DNA of 64,000 bases from JAGWAJ01 sp026707615 (GCA_965207595.1 CBDBMW010000012.1:1674001-1738000), one strand, 5' to 3'; positions 37,122 through 46,177 are shown, numbered from the stretch's first letter. Notes: generated by a model from the letters alone, not told the origin. Translations and numbers: made by a program.

Positions 37122-38453
37122 TCAGCGCCGGCGCGACCCGGGCGGACGGCGGGCGCGGGAGGCGCCTCGCCCACGGGAGGCCGCCCGCCCCTTCGATCGC
37201 GGACCGGGCCCCGTAGAGCGCCCTCCCACGGCCGCGATGAGCCGCTCGTACTTGTCGAGCACGACGTCCCACGCGTAGTTCTTCCTGACGTAGTCCCGTC
37301 CGTTGCGGCCCATGGCTCGCCGCACCTCGGCGTTGTCGACCAGCACGCGGAGGCACTCGACGAACTCGTCCTGGTCGGCGTAGTAGAGGCCGGCGTTGCT
37401 GCGCTGGCAGTGGTCCGTGAGGACGTCGCTCCGGGCATTGGCGAGCACCGGCGTGCCGCACGCGAAGGCCTCGAGCGCGAGCAGGGAGAGGCTCTCGTGC
37501 GGTGAGGGAACCACCACGACGGTCGCCGCTTCGAGCGCCTCGAGGCGCTCGGCTTCCGGGAGCATCCCCGCGAACCGGATGTACGGCTCCGGAGGGATCG
37601 GCATGAGCTTCACGCCCATCAGGGCCAGCATCGCGTCGCCGCGCGCCGCGGCATAGGCGCCGAAGTACTCGATCAGCTCCTCGCACCCCTTCCCGGGATC
37701 GATGCGACCCCCGTACAGCGCGAAGGGAGTCATCAGGCGGTGACGGCGCCGGAAGGCCGCGCCGGCCGAGAGGGGGGTCGACAAGCTGTCGTCGTCTCCC
37801 GACGCGGGCGCCTCGCCGGCGTCGTCGGGGGGCTCGAGGAACGGCGGCAGGTCGACCCCGCAGCCGGCGACCTCCTGCGCCCCGGCCTCGAAGTCGAACC
37901 GGGAGCGCAGGAACGCGCGCTCGACGCCGGTATTGAACGCCACGGCGCGCGGCAGCCGGAAGACGTCGCGGTACAGGTCCAGGCGGATCGCGGGCTCGTC
38001 GTGCGCGGTGGGCACGAGCACGCTGCGAGCGGGATCGATGCGCAACCCGAGCACCGTCGGCGCGTAGAGGTAGGTGAAGAAGACGAGGGCGTCGTACGAC
38101 GCGTGGCGCTCTTCGAGGTGCTCGATCAGGGCCGGGCACCACGGTCCCTGCTGCCGCAGCCATTCCTGCTCGTCCTCCGCGGTGTGCGAGTGGGAGAAGA
38201 TCCAGTCCGAGTACGCGTTGAAGCTCTCGATGTCCCGCGTGCGGTCGTTGGCGAAGCGCCGCACCGTGACGCCCCGCACGCGATCCGTCCCCTCCGGGTA
38301 CTCGTTCGCCCAGGTGATGTAGTCGCGCGCGCACGTCGTCAGCACCTCGACGTCGTGGCGGGCCGCGAGGCGCTCCGCCACCAGCCGGCAGTGGTACTCC
38401 GAGCCGCCGAGGATCTCCGTGCCGTAGCGCTGGACGATGAGGGCGACCTTCAC
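37122..38453 (-). CDS. Glycosyltransferase, GT4-like (paralogue A)
   Basis: A 443-residue GT-B enzyme for surface-glycan assembly. N-domain start VKVALIVQRYGTEILGGSE with AERLAARHDVEVLTTCARDY; C-domain GGRIDPGKGCEELIEYF and the nucleotide-sugar site PSPHESLSLLALEAFACGTPVLA with its E-x7-E motif. It is a clear paralogue of the gene at 40816 (same QRYG...GG, TTCARDY and VLVPTA segments). An acidic linker (about 215-237) and a strongly basic C-terminal tail (last 35 residues, mostly R, G, S, P) are additions to the fold. GTG 38453 is chosen; the longer frame has no homology-like sequence. Sugar and acceptor are unknown. Confidence 0.88.
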   Translation of the reverse strand: MKVALIVQRYGTEILGGSEYHCRLVAERLAARHDVEVLTTCARDYITWANEYPEGTDRVRGVTVRRFANDRTRDIESFNAYSDWIFSHSHTAEDEQEWLRQQGPWCPALIEHLEERHASYDALVFFTYLYAPTVLGLRIDPARSVLVPTAHDEPAIRLDLYRDVFRLPRAVAFNTGVERAFLRSRFDFEAGAQEVAGCGVDLPPFLEPPDDAGEAPASGDDDSLSTPLSAGAAFRRRHRLMTPFALYGGRIDPGKGCEELIEYFGAYAAARGDAMLALMGVKLMPIPPEPYIRFAGMLPEAERLEALEAATVVVVPSPHESLSLLALEAFACGTPVLANARSDVLTDHCQRSNAGLYYADQDEFVECLRVLVDNAEVRRAMGRNGRDYVRKNYAWDVVLDKYERLIAAVGGRSTGPGPRSKGRAASRGRGASRARRPPGSRRR

Positions 38454-38520
38454 GGCTGATCCGACGGGGCGGGGGGGAGCCGGAGGGCGACCCGGCGGAG
38501 AGCGGCGGGCAGACGCGTGG

Positions 38521-39585
38521 TCAGCAAACGTCCTCCAGCATTCGATCGAGCGCCGCTTCGATGCGGGCGGGCGCGAAGTCGAGCCGCCGGCGGCGCTGCC
38601 CGGCGACGATCGCGTCCCGCAACGCGTCATCGTACACGAGGCGGCCCAGCACCTCCGCCGCGTACTCGAAGTCCCGGGGCGCGAAACAGATGCCTGCGCC
38701 CCCGAGCGTCTCCGGGACCGCGCCCGCCGCGTAGGCGAGCACGGGCACGTCGGTCGCCATCGCCTCGACCAGCGGCACGCAGAAGCCCTCGTGCTCGCTG
38801 AGGGACACGTAGACGTCCGCGTGACGGTAGTAGGCGGCGAGCTCCGCGTCCGGGACCGGACCCGTGAAGAGGAATCGCTCGCGCGGCATCCGGTAGGCGT
38901 CGATCAGCGCGCGGACCGCGGCGTGGTAGCGAGGCACGACGTCGGGGCGGCCGACGAAGATCATCCGGACGTGCGGGTCGACGTAGCGCTTGTAGTGCTC
39001 GGCGAGCCGCACGTAGTCCTCGATGCGCTTGTTCGGCGCGATGCGCCCGACGAACAGGACGTTGGTCAGCTCGTCGTCGAGGACCTCGTCGAGGACCGGC
39101 TGCCGCGGCGCCTGCGTGATGCGCTCGGTGTCGACCGCGATCGGCAGCACGCCCGTCGGGGTGAACCCGAGGGTGGCCAGCTCGCACCGGTTGTACTCCG
39201 AATCGCCCAGCGCGAGGTCGACGCGGCCGACGAGGCCGGCGAGCTCCTGGCGCGCGACGGTGGCGACGCGGAACAGCTCCGCGTCGTACGGGGCGAAGAA
39301 CCGGGCGGGCGTCACGTTGTGATATTGGAGCACACGCCGTCCCGACAGGGACGCGAACGCCTCCGTCATCGGCGACGGCAACGCGAAGTGCAGGATCGTG
39401 ACCTCGCCCGCGCGTGCCGCCGGATCGGCGAAGGGGCGGACCTCATCGCGCAGATCGTCGTCGATCGTCAGCGCGAAGAGCCCCGCCCGGTGGCCCCGGC
39501 GCCGCAGCATGTCGCGCATCCGGCGGGCGCTGTCGCCGATTGCGTCGCCGCGGTGCGCGGCCGGCACCCACTGGTTGACTACCAT
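38521..39585 (-). CDS. Glycosyltransferase, GT4-like (paralogue B)
   Basis: A 354-residue GT-B glycosyltransferase. It begins MVVNQWVPAAHRGDAIGDSARRM, a start shared in outline with the next gene upstream (QVLATLGYGDAIGNAALGIRRV). FVGRIAPNKRIEDYVRLAE opens the C-domain and SLSEHEGFCVPLVEAMATDVPV is the donor site with E-x7-E. It lacks the basic tail of paralogues A. The ATG overlaps the end of the upstream gene by seven bases, showing translational coupling. Probably adds a sugar to the same surface polymer as its neighbours; donor unknown. Confidence 0.9.
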   Translation of the reverse strand: MVVNQWVPAAHRGDAIGDSARRMRDMLRRRGHRAGLFALTIDDDLRDEVRPFADPAARAGEVTILHFALPSPMTEAFASLSGRRVLQYHNVTPARFFAPYDAELFRVATVARQELAGLVGRVDLALGDSEYNRCELATLGFTPTGVLPIAVDTERITQAPRQPVLDEVLDDELTNVLFVGRIAPNKRIEDYVRLAEHYKRYVDPHVRMIFVGRPDVVPRYHAAVRALIDAYRMPRERFLFTGPVPDAELAAYYRHADVYVSLSEHEGFCVPLVEAMATDVPVLAYAAGAVPETLGGAGICFAPRDFEYAAEVLGRLVYDDALRDAIVAGQRRRRLDFAPARIEAALDRMLEDVC

Positions 39586-40811
39586 GGCGACTCCCAGCGC
39601 TCCGACCCCGGCGCCTTCGGCAACGCACCGTAGATGGACGGCCGGCGAAGGCGCAACTCGTCGAGGGCCTCCGAATCCGCGACCTGGCGCCAGAAGTCTC
39701 CGGCGACGCGCGGGGGGGCCGCGCGCGGCGCGCGCAGCGTCCGGTCCACGAATGCCAGCAGGGTCGACCGGAAGTCGGCACCCAGGTAGCGCTCGAGCGC
39801 GTCGTCCTGCCCGCGCACGATCTCCGCCTCCAGGGCCCGGTCCGACACGACGGCGTGCAGCAGCGCCGCCACGTGGCGGGGATCCTTGTGCTCGTAGAGC
39901 ACTCCGCTGCCGTCCATCGTCGCGGGCACGGCCGCGGCCGCGAACGCGACCACCGGAATCCCCTTGTAGAACGACTCCACGAGGGGCACGCAGAACCCCT
40001 CGTGCTCGCTCGCCGAGAGGAAGACGTCGGCCACGTCGTAGAGCGCCGTCAACTGCTCGTTGGAGACGTGCCCGATGACGTGCACGTCGGGAACGCGAAG
40101 ACGGGCGATGAGCTCGCCGACCGTGCCGAGGTAGGTCTTGAAGCCGTCGTACGCTCCGACGAGGAGCAGCCGGCTGCGCGGGTTGTAGGTCTGCCGGTAG
40201 GCGTGGAAGAACCGCACGAGGTCGTGGATGCACTTGTGGGGCATGAGGCGGCCGACGAAGAGGATGTTCGTCCAGCCGTCGTCGAAGCCCCGTGCCAGCA
40301 GGGGGTCCGGAGCGACGTCGAGATGCGAGAAGTCCGGCACGACCGGCAGCACGCCGGTCCGCGGGAAGCCCATCGCGGCCAGCTCCGCCCGGTTGTACTC
40401 GGACACTCCCAGGGCGAGGTCGCAGCGCGGCACGTAGGCGCGAAGCTCCCGGCGCCCCTCGAAGCACAGTCGCACCAGCGGGGTGCGCATGCCGATGAAG
40501 TGCTCCGGCGGGGTGATGTTGTGGTAGACGAGGAGCATGCGGTCGGGCAGGGCGAACGCCAGGCGGGACGCCCGCGACCCCACGGAGAAGTGGTGGATGA
40601 GGACGTTGTCGGGCCGGCTCTCCTCGCGAAGCTCCCGGTAGTCGCGCGTGGCGTCCTCGACCCGCGGGTCCGCCGTCTGCACGTAGATGTGCGACCGGTA
40701 CCCCGCCCGGCGCAGCACCCGACGGATGCCGAGCGCGGCGTTGCCGATGGCGTCGCCGTAACCCAGCGTCGCGAGAACCTGGTGCACGGCAACCCGGCGT
40801 CCCCGCTCCAT
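39579..40811 (-). CDS. Glycosyltransferase, GT4-like (paralogue B')
   Basis: A 410-residue GT-B enzyme, paralogue of the 38521 gene: YHNITPPEHF versus YHNVTPARFF, LALGVSEYNRAELAAMGF versus LALGDSEYNRCELATLGF, and FVGRLMPHKCIHDLVRFFHAY. The donor site is SASEHEGFCVPLVESFYKG with E-x7-E. It is longer than its paralogue by a C-terminal extension (about 345-410) containing WRQVADSEALDELRLRRPSIYG, not part of the glycosyltransferase fold. It starts 4 bp after the stop of paralogue A' and is part of the same operon. Substrate unknown. Confidence 0.9.
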   Translation of the reverse strand: MERGRRVAVHQVLATLGYGDAIGNAALGIRRVLRRAGYRSHIYVQTADPRVEDATRDYRELREESRPDNVLIHHFSVGSRASRLAFALPDRMLLVYHNITPPEHFIGMRTPLVRLCFEGRRELRAYVPRCDLALGVSEYNRAELAAMGFPRTGVLPVVPDFSHLDVAPDPLLARGFDDGWTNILFVGRLMPHKCIHDLVRFFHAYRQTYNPRSRLLLVGAYDGFKTYLGTVGELIARLRVPDVHVIGHVSNEQLTALYDVADVFLSASEHEGFCVPLVESFYKGIPVVAFAAAAVPATMDGSGVLYEHKDPRHVAALLHAVVSDRALEAEIVRGQDDALERYLGADFRSTLLAFVDRTLRAPRAAPPRVAGDFWRQVADSEALDELRLRRPSIYGALPKAPGSERWESPW

Positions 40812-40815
40812 GCGG

Positions 40816-42168
40816 TCAGCCTCGCGCCCGGCCCGCTCTCCGTCGCCTCGGCCCCCGACGGGCGGGCCCGGGGGCCGGGTCGAGCACCGGACCGGTCGGC
40901 AACGCGTCGACGACCTCGCGCGCCGGAGGCCGGTCGCGCCGGCGGCGTCCGAGCCACGAGGGAAGCCGCTCGATGCTTCGCGGGGTCTCCGCGCGATCCT
41001 CCTCCTGCAGCCGTTCCAGCATCGAGAGGTACTTCCGCTCGATCGTCCGCCAGGTGTAGTGCCGATCGAAGTAGGCCCGGCCGTTCGCGGCCAGGCCGGT
41101 CCTGAGGTCCGGGTGGGTCTCGATGACGTGGAGCGCCTCGGCGAACTCGTCGAACGACGTGTAGTAGAGGCCCCCGTTGGAGCGCACGACCTGCCCCCGG
41201 AGGACGTCGCACGCCCCGTTGACGAGGACCGGAAGCCGCATCGCCCACGCCTCGAGGGTCACCATCGACAGGCTCTCCAGGTAGGAGGGCATGACGAGCA
41301 GGTCCGCCGCCGCCATGGCGTCGAACTTCTCCTCGTCGCTGACGAAGCCGAGGTGGTGAATGCGCGGGTGCGAGGGGACGTCGATGAGCGCGCTCCCGAC
41401 CAGGACCAGGCGCAGTTGGTCGGATACGTGGGCGGCGTAGCGCTGGAAGAAGTCGAACAGCTCCCCGCAGCCCTTGTTCTCATCGATGCGGCCCACGTAC
41501 AGCGCCAGACGCCCCCGGATTCCCGTGCGGCCGCGGAACCGCCGCGCGCTCCCGCGGGCGGGAATCTCGGAGCCTACCCCGACGACGACCCCCGGCACGT
41601 CGTGATTCGCCGACACGCCCTGGATGAGGGCGCGTTCCTCCGGCGAGTTGTACATGAGGGCCCGCACGCCGCGGAAGACGGGCCCGAACACCGCCAACCC
41701 CAGCGCCGGATCGCGCTCCGCGGTGGGCACGAGGACGGCCTGCGGGGACGCGGCCCGAATGCCGTGGTACGCGTGGTAGTAGCGGTAGCTGAAGAAGAGG
41801 AGGTAGTCGTAGGTGGGAGCGGCCTGCCGGAGCCGGCGCACGAGGGCCGGACTCTCGGGTCCCTCGGACCGCAGCCAGCGAAGCTCGTCCGCGAGCGAGT
41901 GCGTCCGCTCGAAGACGCGGGCCGAGCGGCGCCCGAACTCCCGGGGATCGCGCTCCCGCCGCACCGGGAAGCGGTGCACGGGAAGGCCGTTCACCTCGTC
42001 GGAACCGGGCGGAAACTCGTTGCGCCACGAGACGTAGTCGCGGGCGCACGTGGTGAAGACCTCGACCTCCGCATGACGGCTCAGGCGCTCCGCGATGTAC
42101 CGCGCGTGGAGCTCGGCCCCGCCGTTGAGGTCGGCCCCGTAGCGCTGGACGATGACCGCGAGTCTCAC
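40816..42168 (-). CDS. Glycosyltransferase, GT4-like (paralogue A')
   Basis: A 450-residue GT-B enzyme. VIVQRYGADLNGGAELHARYIAERL opens the N-domain (given in part here: QRYG, GGAE), TTCARDYVSWRNEFPPGSDE and VLVPTAERDPAL follow, as in paralogue A. The C-domain starts YVGRIDENKGCGELFDFFQRY; the donor site is PSYLESLSMVTLEAWAMRLP with E-x7-E. The C-terminal 50 residues are a Pro/Arg-rich tail ending RRRRAGRARG. The start is GTG 42168, overlapping the preceding stop as GTGA, so it is coupled to the cluster protein at 42165. Confidence 0.9.
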   Translation of the reverse strand: MRLAVIVQRYGADLNGGAELHARYIAERLSRHAEVEVFTTCARDYVSWRNEFPPGSDEVNGLPVHRFPVRRERDPREFGRRSARVFERTHSLADELRWLRSEGPESPALVRRLRQAAPTYDYLLFFSYRYYHAYHGIRAASPQAVLVPTAERDPALGLAVFGPVFRGVRALMYNSPEERALIQGVSANHDVPGVVVGVGSEIPARGSARRFRGRTGIRGRLALYVGRIDENKGCGELFDFFQRYAAHVSDQLRLVLVGSALIDVPSHPRIHHLGFVSDEEKFDAMAAADLLVMPSYLESLSMVTLEAWAMRLPVLVNGACDVLRGQVVRSNGGLYYTSFDEFAEALHVIETHPDLRTGLAANGRAYFDRHYTWRTIERKYLSMLERLQEEDRAETPRSIERLPSWLGRRRRDRPPAREVVDALPTGPVLDPAPGPARRGPRRRRAGRARG

Positions 42169-43202
42169 CGCGTCGCCGGCTCGTCCGGATCGGAAGCGCC
42201 GTTCGGCGTCCCGCTCGCCTCCGACCGCGTGTCCGGCAGGGGCTCGGCCCCGCCGCCACCCGCTGCCGCCTCGGCCGGGGGCTCGGGCGTGGTGATCTCG
42301 GCGGGCGCCGGCTCCGGCCCGGGCGTGTCCTCGGACGGACCCCCGGCGTCGCCCGCCTCGGCCGGGTCGGCCGCAACTCCCTCTCCCGTGCCGCCCGCCT
42401 CCGGGGCCGCGGCCTCCGCCGGCCTCGTCCCGGTGCGGCGCCGTCCGCGCCGGCGCCGCCGCTTCCGCTTCTCCGGGCCCGCGGCCTCGTCGTCCACCGT
42501 CCCGTCGCCGGTGGCGCCGTCCCTCTCGCTCGGCGGCGCGACCCGCGTCCGGGACTCCACCACGCTCTCGAGGGCCCGGGCGCGGCGCTCGTCGAAGTCC
42601 AGGCGGCCGGCGATCGACTCCACCTGCATCTTGTGGTTCTTCACGTCGATCGAGAGCCGCGTCATCTCCACCACGAGGTTGTTCAGCAGCTCGTAGGTGA
42701 GGGCATCGAGCTCGGCCCGCGCCTTGAGCCGGGTGCTCATCTGCTCGGACAGCTTCATCGTCCAGTCGAAGTGCGCACTGACCTGCCGGCCGATCTCGTG
42801 GTTGATCCGTTGCTGCGTGTGGAGCGCATGGACGATCGGGGTCGGGTTGAAGAAGAGCTTCAGGACGGGTCTCAGCAGCCGTCGAATGCCGTAGAGGATC
42901 CTCCCGACCACCCCGCGCGACGAGCGGTAGATCGTGTCGCCGTCGAACTCGAAGTTCACGGAAGGCGGCGGCGGATCAACCCGCAGCGGATCGGGAGGCT
43001 CCTCCGCCCGTTGCCGGTAGTGGTCGAGCAGATCCGAGCGGACGTTCCCGGGATCGAGGAAGCGCTCGAGCTTTACTCCCGCCAGCTCCCGGATCTGCTG
43101 CTCGGTATAGTCGACGCCGCGCTTCTCGCGGATCCGGGCCCGGATCTGCTCCATGAGCTGCTCGACGTCGATCGACTCCGCATGGATGTTGAACTCGGAC
43201 AT
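42165..43202 (-). CDS. Glycan-cluster protein with basic and acidic low-complexity tail, unknown function
   Basis: A 345-residue protein, first gene of the glycosyltransferase operon. Residues 10-35 (SIDVEQLMEQIRARIREKRG) form a short helix pattern often seen at the start of hypothetical proteins in surface-glycan clusters. Residues 90-220 are helical, with a moderately hydrophobic stretch around 105-120 (LRPVLKLFFNPTPIVHAL) and a coiled-coil-like part (TYELLNNLVVEMTRLSIDVKN). From 225 on it is disordered: a basic patch KRKRRRRRGRRRTG, then an acidic Pro/Ala/Glu tail. I start at the ATG 43202; a TTG four codons earlier is possible. It may be a scaffold or chain-length factor, which is speculation. 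Confidence 0.7.
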   Translation of the reverse strand: MSEFNIHAESIDVEQLMEQIRARIREKRGVDYTEQQIRELAGVKLERFLDPGNVRSDLLDHYRQRAEEPPDPLRVDPPPPSVNFEFDGDTIYRSSRGVVGRILYGIRRLLRPVLKLFFNPTPIVHALHTQQRINHEIGRQVSAHFDWTMKLSEQMSTRLKARAELDALTYELLNNLVVEMTRLSIDVKNHKMQVESIAGRLDFDERRARALESVVESRTRVAPPSERDGATGDGTVDDEAAGPEKRKRRRRRGRRRTGTRPAEAAAPEAGGTGEGVAADPAEAGDAGGPSEDTPGPEPAPAEITTPEPPAEAAAGGGGAEPLPDTRSEASGTPNGASDPDEPATR

Positions 43203-43336
43203 CGTGTCGCCCAAGCGCCAGGGCAGCGCCGTTGACCGGGCGCGGGTGTCATGTCGCGGGGACGCGACGGCGGTGACTGTCGACGGGCGGCTCTCGACGC
43301 TGCCCTCGCAGGAGGTGCGCCGCCGGGCTCGATGAC

Positions 43337-43358
43337 CGGGCGGGTGCGCACCCGCCCG
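43337..43358 (-). terminator. Perfect GC palindrome downstream of the STAS gene
   Basis: CGGGCGGGTGC at 43337-43347 is followed directly by its complement GCACCCGCCCG at 43348-43358. It lies 30-50 bp after the STAS gene stop and before the glycosyltransferase operon. It would fold into a strong hairpin in RNA, but no U tract follows, so terminator function is a guess. Confidence 0.45.
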
Positions 43359-43387
43359 CGCCCTGCGCTCGACGCCGGACGCGGAGA

Positions 43388-43726
43388 TCAGGAAAAGCTC
43401 TGCAGCGCGTCCTGCTCCGTCTCGAAGACGTCGAACACGGTGAGCAGCTTCGTGATGGCCAGCAGATCCTCGATGCGCTTGGTGACGTTCATCAGCTTGA
43501 GGCTGCCGTTGTGCTGCTTGACGGTCGTGTAGGTTCGAACCACCTGTCCAAGGCCGCCGCTGTCGATATAGGGAACCTCCGCCAGGTTCAGGATCAGCTT
43601 CGTGTGGCCCTGCTGCACCAGGCTGTTGATCTTGTCCTTGAGCAACTCGTCGCCATCACCGATGGTCAGCTTCCCCTTGAGATCCAGAATCATCACGCCG
43701 CCCGTCGGGCGTTCTTCAATCGTCAT
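43388..43726 (-). CDS. STAS-domain anti-sigma factor antagonist-like protein
   Basis: A 112-residue single STAS domain. VMILDLKGKLTIGDGD is the first beta pair, LILNLAEVPYIDSGGLGQVV carries the conserved Ser56, the site phosphorylated by anti-sigma kinases in SpoIIAA/RsbV-type switches, and NGSLKLMNVTKRIEDLLAI completes the fold. No anti-sigma factor kinase or sigma factor is adjacent, so it may be a partner in a switch encoded elsewhere, for example controlling biofilm or envelope stress. It has its own promoter and a strong palindrome after its stop, so it is probably a single-gene transcript. Confidence 0.92.
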   Translation of the reverse strand: MTIEERPTGGVMILDLKGKLTIGDGDELLKDKINSLVQQGHTKLILNLAEVPYIDSGGLGQVVRTYTTVKQHNGSLKLMNVTKRIEDLLAITKLLTVFDVFETEQDALQSFS

Positions 43727-43804
43727 GCCTGTCTTCCCCCGGCCGACCTGCCATCGGATCCGGATGCCGCCGCGACCGGCCGACCAGGGCCCGTCGATGC
43801 CGCG

Positions 43805-43833
43805 ACCGTACCACGGGCTCCCGCGAGTGTCAA
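43805..43833 (-). promoter_or_regulatory. Predicted sigma-70 type promoter of the STAS gene
   Basis: On the minus strand a perfect -35 TTGACA (43833-43828) and TACGGT (43810-43805) are 17 bases apart. They lie about 80 bp before the STAS ATG. The sequence just upstream (GTAAGCGCTTGATTAC) is AT-richer and partly palindromic. Confidence 0.65.
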
Positions 43834-43916
43834 GAAACCCCTTGTAATCAAGCGCTTACTCGGACCGGGCGTGCCGGCGGCGGCCGGAAACACTCCCGCC
43901 CGCCGGGGGATTGAAC

Positions 43917-44114
43917 TCACTCGGCCTCCCGGCGCATCTTCTTCCGCGAGCGCTTCCTGGCGAGCGCCTGCTTCGCCCGGCGCTTGTCGCCCGGCTTCAG
44001 GTAGAAGGAGTGCTTCTTGATGTCCTTGATGATGTCTTCCTGCTGGACCTTGCGCTTGAAGCGGCGCAACGCGCCCTCGATGGATTCGCCTTCCTGCACC
44101 CTGACTTCTGCCAC
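43917..44114 (-). CDS. rpsU: 30S ribosomal protein S21
   Basis: A 65-residue basic protein: VRVQEGESIEGALRRFKRKV followed by EDIIKDIKKHSFYLKPGDKR and the tail ALARKRSRKKMRREAE. S21 binds 16S rRNA near the anti-Shine-Dalgarno and helps initiation. The start is GTG 44114; the longer open frame upstream has no S21-like sequence. It diverges from purD and has its own promoter. Confidence 0.95.
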   Translation of the reverse strand: MAEVRVQEGESIEGALRRFKRKVQQEDIIKDIKKHSFYLKPGDKRRAKQALARKRSRKKMRREAE

Positions 44115-44206
44115 TCCGGCTGCTGCTCCCTTCCGCGGTAGGTCCGCGGCCCGCGAACCGGGCGGCGGACCGCGGCGTGTTACGCTACGCCGGTCGCGAG
44201 CCAGCA

Positions 44207-44236
44207 ATCGTAGGTCCAAAGCCGGCGCGGCGTCAA
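44207..44236 (-). promoter_or_regulatory. Predicted promoter of rpsU
   Basis: On the minus strand TTGACG (44236-44231) and TACGAT (44212-44207) are 18 bases apart, about 93 bp before the rpsU start. The two hexamers match five and four of six consensus positions. Confidence 0.5.
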
Positions 44237-44280
44237 ACCGACGCCGATGCCGTCGGGCTTTCTGCCCGCGCTCCGGCCCC

Positions 44281-45579
44281 ATGACGATGAGGACGATGGT
44301 TGTCGGCGGCGGTGCGCGCGAGCACGCCCTCGTGGCCGCCCTGGCCCGCGACCCGGAGTGCAGCGAGCTCGTCTGCGTTCCCGGCAACGCGGGGATCGCC
44401 GCGGAGCCGGGGACGCGCTGCGTCGCGGCCGATGTCGGCGACCCGCGGGCGCTCCTCGCGCTCGCGGAGTCCGAGGCCGTCGACTTCACCGTCGTCGGAC
44501 CCGAGCTGCCGCTGGCCCGCGGCGTCGCCGACGCCTTCGGGGCGGCGGGCCGCGAGCTGTTCGGGCCGACGGGCGCGGCGGCGCGGCTCGAGTCGAGCAA
44601 GGCGTTCGCCAAGGCGTTCATGCAGCGGCACGGGATCCCGACGGCGCGGCACGCCGTCTGCACGTCGGAGCGCGAAGCCTGCGAAGCGGTGGCCGGAGAC
44701 CGGTTCGGGTTCCCGGTCGTCGTCAAGGCGGACGGGCTCGCGGCGGGCAAGGGCGTGACCGTCGCCGCGGATCGGACGGCGGCGGTGGCCGCCGTGCGCG
44801 AGGCGATGGTTGCGCGGCGCTTCGGCGACGCCGGCTCGCGCGTCGTCATCGAGGAGTGCCTGGTCGGACCCGAGGTGTCGTTCTTCGTCGTCTCCGACGG
44901 TCGCCGCGCCCTGCCGCTTCCCGCGGCCCAGGACTACAAGCGCGTCGCCGACGGCGATCGGGGACCCAATACCGGCGGCATGGGAGCGTTCGCTCCCACC
45001 CCGCTCCTGACCCCGGACCTCGAGCGGCGGGTGATGCGCGAGATCGTGACGCCCGCCATCGAGGGCATGCGGGCGGACGGCCACGAGTACCGCGGCGTGC
45101 TCTACGTCGGGCTGATGCTGACCTCCGCCGGGCCCAGGGTCATCGAGTTCAACGTCCGCTTCGGCGATCCGGAGGCACAGGTCGTGCTGCCCATGATCGA
45201 GAGCGGGCTGGCCGGCGCGGTGCGGGCCGCGGCGCGGGGCAATCTGGACGGCGTCTCCTGGCGCGTGACCGGCGATCCCCACGTCGGCGTGGTGATCGCC
45301 TCCGGCGGCTACCCGGGCGCCTACGCCGCGGGTCGGGTCATCGCCGGCCTCGACGCGGCGGCGGACGTTCCCGGCGTCCGGATCGTGCACGCCGGCACGC
45401 GCCGGCAGGACGGCGAGATCGTGACCTCGGGCGGCCGGGTGCTGACCGTGGTCGCGCGGGGAGCGTCGTTCGGGCAGGCGATCGACCGCGCGTACGAGGC
45501 GGTCGATCGCATATCGTTCGACGGCAGCTTCGCGCGCCGGGACATCGGTCGCGCGGTGCGGGAGGCCGACCGCCGGTAG
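44281..45579 (+). CDS. purD: Phosphoribosylamine-glycine ligase
   Basis: A 432-residue ATP-grasp enzyme, second step of purine synthesis: phosphoribosylamine + glycine + ATP gives GAR. VVGGGAREHAL (about 7-17) is the N-domain signature, FVVVKADGLAAGKGV the ATP-binding strand, QDYKRVADGDRGPNTGGMGA the substrate loop and EFNVRFGDPEAQV the metal-binding block. ATG 44281 fits the family start (a nearby ATG two codons later is possible). It is followed 45 bp later by purE, forming a small purine operon. Confidence 0.97.
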   Translation: MTMRTMVVGGGAREHALVAALARDPECSELVCVPGNAGIAAEPGTRCVAADVGDPRALLALAESEAVDFTVVGPELPLARGVADAFGAAGRELFGPTGAAARLESSKAFAKAFMQRHGIPTARHAVCTSEREACEAVAGDRFGFPVVVKADGLAAGKGVTVAADRTAAVAAVREAMVARRFGDAGSRVVIEECLVGPEVSFFVVSDGRRALPLPAAQDYKRVADGDRGPNTGGMGAFAPTPLLTPDLERRVMREIVTPAIEGMRADGHEYRGVLYVGLMLTSAGPRVIEFNVRFGDPEAQVVLPMIESGLAGAVRAAARGNLDGVSWRVTGDPHVGVVIASGGYPGAYAAGRVIAGLDAAADVPGVRIVHAGTRRQDGEIVTSGGRVLTVVARGASFGQAIDRAYEAVDRISFDGSFARRDIGRAVREADRR

Positions 45580-45624
45580 CCGGCCTCGCGGTCGTGTGGG
45601 GGCCGGCGACAGGCAGGAGCAGGA

Positions 45625-46143
45625 ATGGCGAATCGACGAGTCCAGATACTGATGGGATCCGATTCCGACGCGGGCGTCATGCGGCGCGCGGTGGAGGTTC
45701 TCGACGAGCTCGGGGTGTCCTCGCACATGACCGTGGCGTCGGCGCACCGCTCCCCGGAGCGCGTGCGCCGACTCATCGACGAGGCGCCCGCCGCCGGCGT
45801 GCGGGTCTTCATAATCGGCGCCGGAGCGGCCGCCCATCTCGCCGGCGTCGTGGCGGCGCACTCGACGCTGCCGGTCATCGGCGTGCCCATCGACTCGTCG
45901 CCCCTCCAGGGCTGGGACGCCCTGCTGGCGACGGTCCAGATGCCGCCCGGCGTTCCGGTTGCCACGGTCTCGGTGGGCAAGGCGGGAGCGGTGAACGCGG
46001 CGGTGCTGGCGGCCCAGATTCTGGCGACCGGGGACGCCGGCCTCGCCGGGCGGCTGGCCGACTACAAGCGGCGCCTGGCGGACAAGGTCGAGCAGGCGGC
46101 GGCGCGCGTGGAAGGCCCGGCCGAGGGCAGCGGCGGGTCCTGA
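45625..46143 (+). CDS. purE: N5-carboxyaminoimidazole ribonucleotide mutase
   Basis: A 172-residue class I PurE that moves the carboxylate of N5-CAIR to give CAIR in purine synthesis. ILMGSDSDAGVM (8-19), VASAHRSPERV with H41, and GAGAAAHLAGVVAAHSTLPVIGVP are the active-site segments. Class I normally needs PurK, which is not in the window. The ATG follows AGGAGCAGG. Residues after about 155 are a short charged tail. Confidence 0.96.
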   Translation: MANRRVQILMGSDSDAGVMRRAVEVLDELGVSSHMTVASAHRSPERVRRLIDEAPAAGVRVFIIGAGAAAHLAGVVAAHSTLPVIGVPIDSSPLQGWDALLATVQMPPGVPVATVSVGKAGAVNAAVLAAQILATGDAGLAGRLADYKRRLADKVEQAAARVEGPAEGSGGS

Positions 46144-46177
46144 CGCGAGCTCCCGGGTCGGACCGGGCCGCCGCGCC

